From positions 62,001 to 126,000 of the forward strand of contig NZ_JACA01000042.1 of the NCBI RefSeq assembly GCF_000520995.1: DNA of 64,000 nucleotides, given 5' to 3'. Source of the stretch: Aquimarina macrocephali JAMB N27. GTDB taxonomy: Bacteria > Bacteroidota > Bacteroidia > Flavobacteriales > Flavobacteriaceae. A model generated the notes under the pieces. The model ran no database searches. It saw nothing but the letters and a program-made list of their open reading frames with translations, and was not told where the DNA came from. A program made the position numbers and the translations under genes. This document shows positions 20,601-28,562 of this stretch, one piece after another (position 1 is the stretch's first letter; the number at the start of each line of letters is the position of its first letter).

Positions 20601-21721
20601 GCATCTGCTAATCCATCTAGATCAGTATCCAGAAAATTGCTGTCAGATCCATTATAAATCCCGTCGTTATTTGTGTCTTTATCGCCTTGCCCTGCTTCTA
20701 CAATATCATAGATACCATCGTTATCAGAATCGATATCCAGAAAATCGGGATTACCATCACTGTCTCTATCAAAAGCGTCTTGTACTACATTGTCTCCGTT
20801 ACCACTAATATCGTTATCCAGGTAGTTGTATAAATCATCTCCATCATTATCTCCATAAGGATTCATACCGTTACATTCTGCAATATTTGTTATACCATCA
20901 CCATCACTATCAGCATCCATAGAATCTAAAGCCCCGTCTTGATCTTTATCGAGTGGAGAAATACCGTTGGCACATTTAAAACCGTCATTAGAGTTTGTGG
21001 TTTCGGTAAGATTAAGCAATGTGGCTGTTGGGGTAGCACTTTCGTAATCATTGATTAAGTATAAACCTCCGTTGTTAACAGATAAATACAATCTGTTATT
21101 AGCATCGGCATAAGCAGCTCCAAAAGTACCAGTAGGTAGATTGGTTACTGTTTTTTGAGAAAATACAGGGGTTCCTGAAGACAGATCCCATTTGTATAGC
21201 TTTCCTCTGCTTCCTCCATAAAAAGCACCATTTATATATGCAATATCTGCACAAGTACTAGGCGAAGTCTGATCAGCTTCTACAACTTCGAAAACAGGAG
21301 AAGAAGATCCGTCATAATCTTTTAAGTTTGTTATTTTATGAAATGTTTTTTTGTTGGTATTTTGATACACCCAAAGGTTTCCGTCTGCGTCGACATCTGC
21401 TGCATATCCACCACCAAAAACTGTAGTCCCGGCAGGGGTTACAGCACCAAGATCAATCACCATATCCTTGGCAATTCTAAGGAGGTGATTGTCACCTCTC
21501 TTAATTGCATATAGATAATTATCTTCGGGATTATATCCTCCAGCATTATAGGTGGTAGAGTAGGTGTGTAGTGCATCAGAATATGAACCGGTAATTGGAT
21601 CATATGCTTTTAAAGATCCAGAGATCACCTGATAGAAATTACCTTCATCACAATCAAAAGGTTGTTGAGCGTATCCAGATAAAACTACTAATATTAATAT
21701 GAGGGTAGTTATTTTTTTCAT
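17699..21721 (-). CDS. Giant secreted T9SS protein, paralogue of the 9352-13377 gene
   Basis: Its order of parts matches the neighbour: signal peptide (residues 1-18), propeller-like N-terminal region with a shared FYQVISG and GGGYAADVD signature, TSP3-like acidic repeats (about 255-510), DUF4114-like region containing EDIRRDYASCDQDFNDALF, a long shared unassigned region, and a type A sorting tail starting NYPNPFKNKT. The pre-tail linker is Glu/Asp-rich and diverged between the paralogues. By eye the N-terminal part shares around two thirds of residues. The two copies sit about 4.3 kb apart in the same orientation with the GT2, TPR/barrel and peptide genes between, so a dispersed duplication is likely. 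Confidence 0.8.
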   Translation of the reverse strand: MKKITTLILILVVLSGYAQQPFDCDEGNFYQVISGSLKAYDPITGSYSDALHTYSTTYNAGGYNPEDNYLYAIKRGDNHLLRIAKDMVIDLGAVTPAGTTVFGGGYAADVDADGNLWVYQNTNKKTFHKITNLKDYDGSSSPVFEVVEADQTSPSTCADIAYINGAFYGGSRGKLYKWDLSSGTPVFSQKTVTNLPTGTFGAAYADANNRLYLSVNNGGLYLINDYESATPTATLLNLTETTNSNDGFKCANGISPLDKDQDGALDSMDADSDGDGITNIAECNGMNPYGDNDGDDLYNYLDNDISGNGDNVVQDAFDRDSDGNPDFLDIDSDNDGIYDIVEAGQGDKDTNNDGIYNGSDSNFLDTDLDGLADAFDPDQGNTFIPNDTDNDSIYDCYDIDSDNDGIVDIIEGQNSGSYQGLSNIDEDKDGMDDAFDPDYGGTTNGTINTDGADTYDHLDTDSDNNGVSDSTEAYDSDGDGVAETTLSGVDNDNDGLDDSFDLRKSSFAPENGGQTPASFPIPEICDRYNYLGDFSSNGKPLYLDGQDVVTQETIDLVNNALPEGYPVPDFNPHYISSGYDSDIEVQEQADIWVTFIGEGAGYKNTLGFYTYDINNPSTSIPAPEDITIIFPNVSAVGSGGELEIGDKVKIGTFPPNTGIGWVLLANAWSDGCVGTGYWQLHSNPNYNPETDPSLRYHNVLLSDPDNERIILGFEDIRRDYASCDQDFNDALFYITASPYTAISTDNYVDIDTATDVTSANNGGLESNGDLASLIAKRNFSRTKTNSIFNTKKSQKRFQPGMKSYKSGNNEDLSIYFPNTGIFGTESTYVSSPDDLLGITNAKAVFSVDYYKGNERVAAALATSTKGSIYDHSKTICDRLNGSKLLDVRTVTIKNHTIVSTRIERASGQIEYALTFSVKKGESENEIYSLWNIGNYPDGDYINFQVWGGSVPQVANIANHILDSFTTDKPMRSHKVSHRVPTVFVEKGSYANGKLTLNIINKLGANHMTFNGNIRKTEQSKEHNMIETVALSGAYNEQITIETGYLFDIGFSILGQNSTQLDALYLADGPWGIDYQEQGVVIENFEVTKHDVAAQKNEYTIERNALVYGNVKETLNLFRNILAGELTLSVSDYDAVQFEMYNDRDIEVILVTEGLTDWSNRLRYRIPATDEKTTHTISFSDFTNGNKENESFKKVRSIVFSVQGDYQNFTPFHLEVSDLAFTNTTIIDPELDPETPVVVVENGEDNSDEIAQVETDEQITVTTLSNYPNPFKNKTSIQVPGTHEALEMVVIDMIGRTVRQERMVVYNNTITFETRSLIPGVYYYILRGNNKQKYKGSFLIR

Positions 21722-22196
21722 TTTGATATAGATTTAGGTTTCAGATGACTAAAATTAATCTATATAAACTCCTTATATTGGAGTTATTCGATCAGGGGTA
21801 ATTTACTGTAGATGAATGGGTTTTGTATAGAGTTGAGTACATGAGGGTGGGAGTGGTTAAATCCAGATTATGCGATTTGAAATATCATAGATATCAAATT
21901 CAATTACCTTCTTAGATAAGACTGGCGTGATGTTATTTAACCTGGATTCGATGTAAGGATTTAGTTTTAAAAAGCCGTCAACTTGAGTGATTTTTCATAG
22001 TGAAACGGAGAAAAATTGTATCGACCCTTCGACGAAGCTCAGGATGACAAGGCTTTTGCTTGAAAATTTACTTGTCTTCGATAGTTCTGCTGAGCTTGGT
22101 CGAAGTACAATTTTCTACCGAAAATCACTCTGACTGACGTAAATTTTCTTATGTCGAACTCACGTTATTTATGTAATTGGCTACTATTCTCTTAAC
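21722..22196. other. 475-base intergenic region with long inverted repeat
   Basis: It separates two minus-strand genes. Just upstream of the giant T9SS gene is a small perfect inverted repeat (AACTCC/GGAGTT, about 21767-21785), possibly an operator. The right half is occupied by the imperfect inverted repeat at 21976-22139. No small gene is evident. Confidence 0.5.
21976..22139. repeat. Long imperfect inverted repeat (palindromic interspersed element)
   Basis: The two arms, each about 75-80 bases, read as reverse complements of one another with small gaps. CGTCA at 21976 pairs with TGACG at 22135; GAGTGATTTT with AAAATCACTC; AAAATTGTA with TACAATTTT; TTCGACGAAGCTCAG with CTGAGCTTGGTCGAA; and GACAAG with CTTGTC. 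The core TTCGAC..AAGCTCAG resembles palindromic units that recur in many Bacteroidetes genomes. It lies past the end of the nitric-oxide signalling operon and could also act as its terminator. Confidence 0.7.
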
Positions 22197-22928
22197 TTAA
22201 AGCATATTAAGGCGCTTCATTAACTCAGGGCGGTTAGAACGACTCACCGGTATAACATCTTTTGCAATAAGTACACTGTTGTCTTCTATATCAATAATTT
22301 TTTTGATATTAATAATATAAGATCGATGTACTTTTAGGAAAAGATCGGTTGGTAGTTTTTCTTCAACCTTTTTTAATGTAGAATGTACTGTGTAATTTTG
22401 CTTTTCGGTTTTAATCAGCACATAATCTCCTTTGGCTTCAATCAAATTAATAGTTGGGATATTAATCTTGATTAACCTTCTGTCTATATTAATATAAAGC
22501 TCATTTTCTTCAGAAGAAGAAGTGTTTAAGGACGATTCTGTTTGTGTCTCTGTTGAGGTTTCTGTAGCAGCAACTGTTGTTGCGCTTTCTGCCTTTTGTA
22601 TTGCTTTAAGAAATCTAGGTAAGGTTATTGGTTTTACCAGATAATCTACGATACATTCATACTCAAAAGCTTCTAAAGCAAAATTTTTGTCAGAAGTTGT
22701 TAAAATAATCTTAGGTGGATTCTTTAAGGTATCAATAAAATCAAAACCTGTAAAGTCTGGCATATGAATATCCAGAAATATAAGATCTACTTCTTCTTTA
22801 TTTAAAAATTTAATGGCCTGAATTGCATTCGGAAAATCATCAATAACATTTAGTTCATCAACCTGTGAACAAAGTTGTTGAATAATCATTCTTGCGGTTT
22901 CTTCATCATCTATAATTATGCAATTCAT
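22197..22928 (-). CDS. LytTR-family response regulator
   Basis: The N-terminal receiver domain (residues 1-115) carries the acidic pocket D7-D8, phospho-acceptor D53 in LIFLDIHMPDFTG, the T/S switch region LTTSD and the conserved Lys in LVKPIT. A Ser/Thr-rich linker (about 118-140) leads to a LytTR DNA-binding domain (about 145-243) with LIEAKGDYVLI and LPTDLFLKVHRSYIIN. It would bind DNA as a dimer and control genes in response to the upstream kinases. It is the last gene of the H-NOX operon, 24 bases after the Hpt gene. Targets cannot be read here. Confidence 0.92.
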   Translation of the reverse strand: MNCIIIDDEETARMIIQQLCSQVDELNVIDDFPNAIQAIKFLNKEEVDLIFLDIHMPDFTGFDFIDTLKNPPKIILTTSDKNFALEAFEYECIVDYLVKPITLPRFLKAIQKAESATTVAATETSTETQTESSLNTSSSEENELYINIDRRLIKINIPTINLIEAKGDYVLIKTEKQNYTVHSTLKKVEEKLPTDLFLKVHRSYIINIKKIIDIEDNSVLIAKDVIPVSRSNRPELMKRLNML

Positions 22929-22952
22929 AATAAATTGGTTTTTAAAGGATTT

Positions 22953-23273
22953 TTAAAGAGTTTTTAGAAAATGCTCTATGGATTCTAAAATTAATATAAA
23001 TTTTGAATATAACGAAGTGTTACCGCTTTTTAGCTCTTCTTCAAAGTCTATTGCAGTTTGGTACCCTTCTTCAAAACCAAACATTCCAATTTTATGTTTT
23101 AGTTTATGAACATTTTCTGCTGCTTTATTATATGTTTTTGAGGTATAATTTTTAAGAAATTCATCTTTTTCATCAGGGAATTCTCGCTTTACAATACCAA
23201 TTAATTTTTGTTCAAAAGACTCAGAACCAGCCGCCAATTCTTTAATATATATGAGATTTGGAGTTTCGTTCAT
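22953..23273 (-). CDS. Histidine phosphotransfer (Hpt) protein
   Basis: A 106-residue all-helical protein. The phospho-accepting His56 sits in the motif NVHKLKHKIGMFG, which matches the Hpt consensus (A/V)HxLK(G/H). Hpt proteins carry phosphate between receiver domains. It starts three bases after the second kinase gene and is followed by the LytTR regulator, so translation is coupled. Neither kinase in the operon has a fused receiver, so an intermediate receiver is needed for a classical four-step relay; the CheY-like gene at 27869 is a candidate. Confidence 0.85.
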   Translation of the reverse strand: MNETPNLIYIKELAAGSESFEQKLIGIVKREFPDEKDEFLKNYTSKTYNKAAENVHKLKHKIGMFGFEEGYQTAIDFEEELKSGNTSLYSKFILILESIEHFLKTL

Positions 23274-23276
23274 ATG

Positions 23277-24341
23277 TTATTTTTTTAATGTAAAATAGAA
23301 AGTAGTTCCTTGTCCTTCTTCAGACTCGATCCAAATTTTTCCATTATAAAATTCTACTATTTTTTTTACGATCGATAACCCAATACCTGTTGATTTTTTT
23401 TCGTCATCAAGAGTTTGAAATATCTGAAATATCTTGTTGTGATATTTTTCAGAAATTCCTCTTCCATTATCTTTAATACCAAACTTCCAGAAATTAGGGA
23501 TTTCTTCATACATTACTATGACCTCTCCTTTATCTTTATCTATTGCTTGTATAGCATTATTAATTAAATTCTGAAATATTTGTTTAATTCTTGATACATC
23601 TGCATATATAACAGGAAGTTGATTGTGTATGCTAATTTTTATATGATCAGGAGGATGTATTACATGTGTAATATCTCCGATTAGAGTATTTAGATCAATA
23701 TCAGATTCGAGATTTTTTGTTCTATCACTAATTATAGAATATTCTAAAATTCCACTAATTAGATTATCCATTTTTTCAATATTCTGATCAATTAAATTCA
23801 GGTTCTTTAGTATTGGCGCTTCAAGTCCTCCTTGGGTATCTTCTTTTATCCAGTTAATAAGCGTATTGATACTTCGTAATGGAGATTTTAAATCGTGAGA
23901 TACCACATGCGCATAATCGTTAAGCTCTTTATTACTTTTTTCTAAATCCTTGAGTAACAATTCTCTTTGTTTCTCGACTTTTGAAATTTGAACAGCCTGT
24001 TCTTCGATCATTACAGCTAGTTCGATTCCTGAGAGTTCATCCCCATTTTTTCCTCCTTTCATATTTTTGAAAGTTATGGATTGAAGAATTCTAGTGGCAT
24101 CGGTTAAACTGGCAATTACTTTTTTTTGCTGTTCTGCTTCTTTCTGAAGTTTTTGGTTGGCATCAAATAATTCTTTAGAACTTATAGACATTGCCCTCTG
24201 TAACATACCTAGTTGATCTTCAAAATTGTGATAGGATCTATCAATAGCACTTAAGAATTTTTCGGAATACTGAGATTCTTTATGTTCAGTATCCAAATGT
24301 TTTTTGATTTGTCTGGTCAATAATGAGTGCATACTATTCAC
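23277..24341 (-). CDS. Soluble histidine kinase partnered with the FIST protein
   Basis: A long coiled-coil N-terminus (about residues 40-145) with no transmembrane segment leads into a HisKA domain with the phospho-His in AHVVSHDLKSPLRS, then a HATPase_c domain with N box (NLINNAIQAI) and G boxes (KDNGRGIS, STGIGLSIVKK). It overlaps the FIST-protein gene by eight bases, so the two are translationally coupled, and a FIST-kinase pair is the arrangement known for NosP and its kinases. The coiled coil could receive the FIST signal through protein contact. It is a close paralogue of the PAS kinase at 25475 in the kinase core. Confidence 0.9.
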   Translation of the reverse strand: MNSMHSLLTRQIKKHLDTEHKESQYSEKFLSAIDRSYHNFEDQLGMLQRAMSISSKELFDANQKLQKEAEQQKKVIASLTDATRILQSITFKNMKGGKNGDELSGIELAVMIEEQAVQISKVEKQRELLLKDLEKSNKELNDYAHVVSHDLKSPLRSINTLINWIKEDTQGGLEAPILKNLNLIDQNIEKMDNLISGILEYSIISDRTKNLESDIDLNTLIGDITHVIHPPDHIKISIHNQLPVIYADVSRIKQIFQNLINNAIQAIDKDKGEVIVMYEEIPNFWKFGIKDNGRGISEKYHNKIFQIFQTLDDEKKSTGIGLSIVKKIVEFYNGKIWIESEEGQGTTFYFTLKK

Positions 24342-25470
24342 TAAATAAAGTTAAAGTCATTGTTTGATTGTGTAACTCACAGTTTGAATTTTTTCCTTCA
24401 AAAGGAGATAGTTCGCCATATGAATAAAATCCAGCTACGGTAGCTTGAGCGCCAATAGATTCTATAACTTCTTCTACTTCTTCCTCAACACGTTGATCCA
24501 TGACTAATTTTCTACCGATACAGCTTACCAATAATGCTAGTTCGGGTTTATGCTTTCTGTCTCTCATTCCTATTTCTGCTGCTTGCAATGCTCCATCTAC
24601 AATATTATCAATATGTCCCATCATTAATTGAACGACGGCTCCTTCTGGTACATCTCCTGCCAGTGTCATCGTATTGGTTTTCTCATCGATCGATAAAATT
24701 GTTCTTACAATAGGCTCTTCTTTATCTTTGGACTTAACACTAAGCGGATATAATAAAGCAGATTGAGGAAGTTCTGCAGCTTTATCACCCAAATATTTTT
24801 TGTATAAATCCAGAGCAGGTTGATTGTCTAATTCATATAACACATTCTGATCAGATTTTGTAATAATTCGCTCTGGTCCAAAAGCAGTCCATCCTCCATA
24901 TTGGGCATAACTAATCTCTAGAGATTCACCATAAAAGGCGATTAATATAACCTCTCCTTCTTTAGGGTTTTCATTATAACCCGATATTGTTTTTTCAAAT
25001 CTCGAATCGTCACCACAGAGTCCACCCGTTATTGCAACATTGTCGATCATTGTTTCGAGGCCTTCAATTAATGCCGAACCGTTTACAAAACTTCCTTCAG
25101 AAATAATGAAAACATGTTTTAAACCTTCTTTTGGTACTTTTTGAATCAGTTTATTTCCTAGTCGTACTGCATCTTTATTATTGTCGATACTATTTTCACG
25201 AAATATAACATAAGTACTTTTTTCAAATTCTATGGCAGTTAGTGCTATTGAATCATCAAGAACTTTACCGCCAATAATTTCACCAGCAGTAGAACCGATA
25301 ACAATTTCTCCATCTGGGAATAGTTTTTTTACGTCATTATAAACTTCTGGGTCTTCTAGTTCATATCGATTTCCGAAAACCAACACTAAAGGGTTTTTTA
25401 GTTTTTTTTCTGTTGTTACAACGGCAGTCCATTCTTGATTTTTTCTCTTTTCAAATTGTTGAAATCTCAT
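24334..25470 (-). CDS. FIST-domain sensor protein (NosP-like)
   Basis: A 378-residue soluble protein with a FIST N domain (about 30-220, including GEIVIGSTAGEIIGGKV and AITGGLCGDDSRF) and a FIST C domain (about 235-365, including ALLVSCIGRK and GFYSYGELSPF). FIST proteins in other bacteria (NosP) bind haem and sense nitric oxide, then inhibit a co-encoded kinase. Here the gene sits between two kinase genes in the same operon as an H-NOX protein. The FIST family is clear; haem binding is inferred from context, and I cannot pick out the haem-ligand residue with confidence. A different small ligand is possible. Confidence 0.85.
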   Translation of the reverse strand: MRFQQFEKRKNQEWTAVVTTEKKLKNPLVLVFGNRYELEDPEVYNDVKKLFPDGEIVIGSTAGEIIGGKVLDDSIALTAIEFEKSTYVIFRENSIDNNKDAVRLGNKLIQKVPKEGLKHVFIISEGSFVNGSALIEGLETMIDNVAITGGLCGDDSRFEKTISGYNENPKEGEVILIAFYGESLEISYAQYGGWTAFGPERIITKSDQNVLYELDNQPALDLYKKYLGDKAAELPQSALLYPLSVKSKDKEEPIVRTILSIDEKTNTMTLAGDVPEGAVVQLMMGHIDNIVDGALQAAEIGMRDRKHKPELALLVSCIGRKLVMDQRVEEEVEEVIESIGAQATVAGFYSYGELSPFEGKNSNCELHNQTMTLTLFSE

Positions 25471-25474
25471 ATGC

Positions 25475-27070
25475 CTATTTTTTTAATGTGAAGTAAAATG
25501 TTGTACCCATACCGAATTCACTTTCCAGCCAAATATCTCCTTCATACAGGTCTATTATTTTTTTAACAATGGCGAGTCCGATTCCCGAAGAATTTTCATT
25601 GTCTCCTACAGATTGGAACATTTTAAATATCTTCTCGTGATGTTCTTTTTTTATACCTATACCATTGTCCTTAATTTTAAAGAGGTAATAGGTCTTTTTG
25701 TCTTCATAATTGATTTCTATTTTTCCGATTTCTTTATCGTTATAAATTACAGCATTACCAATTAGGTTTTGAAAAAGTTGTTGAATTCTGGTAATGTCAC
25801 CATTGATTACAGGAAGTTTATTTTTAATAGAAATCGTTATATTTTCTGGTATTAATACAGTATTTTTTATCTCACCAATAAGTATATTAAGATCTATTTC
25901 TTTGGTTTGTAGGCCTTCTTTGTTACTTACACTAGAATAACTAAGGATATCATTGATGAGAGTTTCCATTTTTTCCAATGTATTTTCGATCATGGTAAAA
26001 TGGCGTACCCCGGTTTTATCAAGTGTATCAACATGATCTTCTTTAATCCAGTTTACAAGAGCATTAATACTTCTCAAAGGTGATTTTAGATCATGAGAAA
26101 CGATATGCGCATAATCCTTAAGTTCCTGATTTGTTTTTTCCAGATTTTTTACGAGTTGATCCCTTTGTTTTTCTACCTCTAGTTGCTCTGTAATATCTTC
26201 TACTAGGGCAACCATATATTTAATATTTCCGTTAGGATCTCGTACTGCGGCTACATTGGTTTTTGCCCAGAATGTGGATTTATTTCGTTTTACATACCTC
26301 CTATTTATAGAAAAATCATCAATCTCACCAGTATTCATTTTCTCCATATTACTGGCCGAGGCTTCGTATTCATCTTTTAAAGAAATATCTTTGATCTCCA
26401 TTTGTAGTAGTTCCTCTTGCGTATATCCCAATAAATTCTGGAAAGCTTTATTGGTTTGAAGTATTTTTCCAAATTGAGAAAGAGCAATTCCTAAAGACGA
26501 ATTTTCAACAATAACAGATAGTTGTTTTTTTTGCTCTTCGAATATTTGTTTTTGTATAAGCTCATCAGTAATGTCCGTTACAATACCTTGTGCTCCAATT
26601 GGAGTTTTATTTTTATCAAAAATAAGACTGGCATTGATATGAACGGTACGTACTCCATTATCTTTTGTATATACTCTGGCCTGGTAATTAGAAAAAGAAC
26701 CTTTGGTGACCAGTTCCTGAAAAGAAACCATGGCATATTTATAATCTTCTTTATAAATAAGTTTTACAACATTTAGTTTTTCTTCTGTAATATCGTATCC
26801 AAATAAATTTCTGGCGGCATAATTCATCTCCAGAACATTACCAAAAATATCCATTCGAACATAGGCATCCAGTAAATTATCAAAAACACCTTGTAACTCA
26901 GATTCCTTTGTACCAACTTGATCTTCTAGCTTTTCATTGGTATCCTTTAATTCTTGAGTGATTAGATAAAGTTCTCGAGATTTATCTTCAAGAATTTTTT
27001 CTGCTTGTTTTCGAGCTAATTTCTCTCTTTGTATAGCTCTTTTTAGTATTTCTATATCATCACTACTCAT
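25475..27070 (-). CDS. PAS-PAS histidine kinase partnered with H-NOX
   Basis: An N-terminal coiled coil (10-55) leads into two PAS domains (about 60-170 and 185-300) with PAC-type ends (GIVTDITDE, ALVEDITEQ), then HisKA with AHIVSHDLKSPLRS and HATPase_c with NLIGNAVIYN and SSGIGLAIVKK. There are no transmembrane helices. It overlaps the H-NOX gene by eight bases, the standard layout for H-NOX-associated kinases, where the haem protein controls autophosphorylation. The kinase core closely resembles the second kinase at 23277, so they may feed the same Hpt protein. Confidence 0.9.
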   Translation of the reverse strand: MSSDDIEILKRAIQREKLARKQAEKILEDKSRELYLITQELKDTNEKLEDQVGTKESELQGVFDNLLDAYVRMDIFGNVLEMNYAARNLFGYDITEEKLNVVKLIYKEDYKYAMVSFQELVTKGSFSNYQARVYTKDNGVRTVHINASLIFDKNKTPIGAQGIVTDITDELIQKQIFEEQKKQLSVIVENSSLGIALSQFGKILQTNKAFQNLLGYTQEELLQMEIKDISLKDEYEASASNMEKMNTGEIDDFSINRRYVKRNKSTFWAKTNVAAVRDPNGNIKYMVALVEDITEQLEVEKQRDQLVKNLEKTNQELKDYAHIVSHDLKSPLRSINALVNWIKEDHVDTLDKTGVRHFTMIENTLEKMETLINDILSYSSVSNKEGLQTKEIDLNILIGEIKNTVLIPENITISIKNKLPVINGDITRIQQLFQNLIGNAVIYNDKEIGKIEINYEDKKTYYLFKIKDNGIGIKKEHHEKIFKMFQSVGDNENSSGIGLAIVKKIIDLYEGDIWLESEFGMGTTFYFTLKK

Positions 27071-27608
27071 TTGTTTTCACGATACTAAATTTTACTTCCG
27101 TTCCATCTGATGTGAGTTTTTCTAGAGTGATTGTAGCCGTAGCATCAAAATGCTCAAAAGTTTTGCGCATTAATCCAAGTCCAAAGCTGTACATAGCTCT
27201 ACTGGATTTATAAATCATGACCAGTTTAGAAGCTGTTTTTTCTTGTATTTCAAAAGTGGGAAGTTCTGCATCAGGATATATTTTTCGAACTTCGACATGA
27301 ATATGATTTTCGATAGAAGATAGCATTTCTATTGGATCGTTGTATTTGTTAATTAAATCGGGGTAACTACTAGCTAGGACAGAAAAAAAATGTTCGGCGT
27401 AGGTAAGAAGAAGGTCATCGATACTTAGTTTTGTATGCTCGCTAAGATGCTTTAACAATCCTAGCATTTCAGAAAAATCGTAAGTACCTATAGCAGTATA
27501 TGCTCCTTGTGAAGGCAGATTAGACTGTTGGATGATTTTGTCAACTACCGCTAACCCGAATTTATCTTCGACTAATTCTAAAAATTCTGTAAATACTATT
27601 CCTTTCAT
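27063..27608 (-). CDS. H-NOX haem-binding nitric-oxide sensor protein
   Basis: A 181-residue stand-alone H-NOX domain, the usual length. The proximal haem ligand should be His104 in HIHVEVRKIYP, aligning with the H-x7-YP pattern of soluble guanylate cyclase. The haem-propionate motif YxSxR is present as Y133-K-S135-S-R137. It binds NO with very high affinity and regulates a co-encoded kinase or cyclase. The gene opens the operon and overlaps its kinase by eight bases. A TAnnTTTG box (TATTTTTG) lies about 40 bases upstream. Confidence 0.93.
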   Translation of the reverse strand: MKGIVFTEFLELVEDKFGLAVVDKIIQQSNLPSQGAYTAIGTYDFSEMLGLLKHLSEHTKLSIDDLLLTYAEHFFSVLASSYPDLINKYNDPIEMLSSIENHIHVEVRKIYPDAELPTFEIQEKTASKLVMIYKSSRAMYSFGLGLMRKTFEHFDATATITLEKLTSDGTEVKFSIVKTNE

Positions 27609-27868
27609 TCTTTTAAAAACTTTTTGGTTAGACGCCTTTATACCTCAAAAATACTGTTATGTTGTAGTTTCGAATGATTGTGTGTAATCTTGAAAGAAAA
27701 CAATATAGGGGTAGTTCTCAGTATTTTAAATTAAATTACTTTAACTCAAACTGATGTTTTCTTTTGGGGTATAAAAACAGATAAGAACTTCTATAATGAC
27801 AATATATTTACATTAAAAAGAAAATTATTTCATGTCTATATTATTTCTGAAGTTAATAAAGATAACCG
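27609..27868. other. Intergenic region upstream of the H-NOX operon
   Basis: 260 bases between the receiver gene and the H-NOX gene, both on the minus strand. It holds the likely H-NOX operon promoter (27646-27653). The receiver gene has no clear terminator here, so some read-through into the operon is possible. Confidence 0.45.
27646..27653 (-). promoter_or_regulatory. Putative Bacteroidetes -7 box of the H-NOX operon
   Basis: The minus strand reads TATTTTTG, a full match to TAnnTTTG, 37 bases before the H-NOX ATG. No perfect TTG lies at the -33 position, so the call rests on one box and its placement. Confidence 0.4.
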
Positions 27869-28276
27869 TTATACTTTTAAAAGCTCATTAACACTCCAGT
27901 ATTCAATTAAACATTTTATTTTATGTGTGTATTCTTCATATTTTAATGGTTTAACAATATAACCTGCAGCTCCAATTTTGTAAGACTCTTTAAGATCTTG
28001 ATGATTATTAGAGGTACTTAAAATGATCACCGGTATGTATTGTAACGATGCATTTGACTTTAACTCCTTCAAAAATTCTAAACCATTCATTTTAGGCATA
28101 TTTAGATCAAGAAAGATAATATCTGGTTGTTGATCTTTTTGAGCTAAAATATCTAAAGCTTCCTCACCATTTTTGGCCTCTACAATTTTATGCGGATAGC
28201 CATTTTTATCTATAACTCTAGCAAATTTTAGTCGTTCTATTTCATCATCATCTATTAATAAAAAAGTCAAACTCAT
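27869..28276 (-). CDS. Single-domain response regulator (CheY-like)
   Basis: A stand-alone receiver of 135 residues with acidic residues D9-D11, phospho-acceptor D57 in IIFLDLNMPKMNG, the switch region ILSTSN and the conserved Lys in IVKPLKYEEY. It has no output domain, so it either shuttles phosphate or acts by protein contact. Its orientation matches the H-NOX operon, starting 260 bases upstream. Because the operon has kinases and an Hpt protein but no intermediate receiver, this protein could fill that place. That assignment is inference. Confidence 0.9.
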   Translation of the reverse strand: MSLTFLLIDDDEIERLKFARVIDKNGYPHKIVEAKNGEEALDILAQKDQQPDIIFLDLNMPKMNGLEFLKELKSNASLQYIPVIILSTSNNHQDLKESYKIGAAGYIVKPLKYEEYTHKIKCLIEYWSVNELLKV

Positions 28277-28562
28277 TATTTCAGTGTTTTAAGTTAGGTT
28301 AAAAAATGTTCTTTAACAACACTAAAGGTCTCCTTTTTAGGGAGAATTTTATTATTTCTTTCGTTGAAATGCATTTTTAGTGTAGACGAATGGTAATTTT
28401 TTGTAGATAAATGGAAGATTGAAAAAACAACAAAATTAGAGTGTAAAATGTGAATTTTATAGAGAAAAGTGGTACTCAGGATAGGTTCATTGATCACTTC
28501 TGAAAATATAGTTGTATCATTACAACACAATTAAAAAAATAACCCTTCATTTTATTAAGACA
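28277..28562. other. Divergent intergenic region before the FAD oxidoreductase
   Basis: About 286 bases between the CheY-like gene (minus) and the FAD oxidoreductase (plus). A near-match to the -7 box on the plus strand (TATAGTTG, about 28507-28514) would suit a start at 28563. A 78-codon minus-strand reading frame here has no family features and is not called. Confidence 0.4.

Noticed and set aside
20220-20960. Second repetitive stretch
   Set aside because: Same explanation: TSP3-like repeats of the paralogue.
28294-28530. 78-codon minus-strand frame between the receiver and the FAD oxidoreductase
   Set aside because: Composition looks like untranslated AT-rich DNA, no family features, and it covers the promoter region of the plus-strand gene.
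28512-28562. TTG-initiated N-terminal extension of the FAD oxidoreductase
   Set aside because: The ATG at 28563 is a normal start, a weak promoter box overlaps the extension, and the extra residues do not belong to the family.
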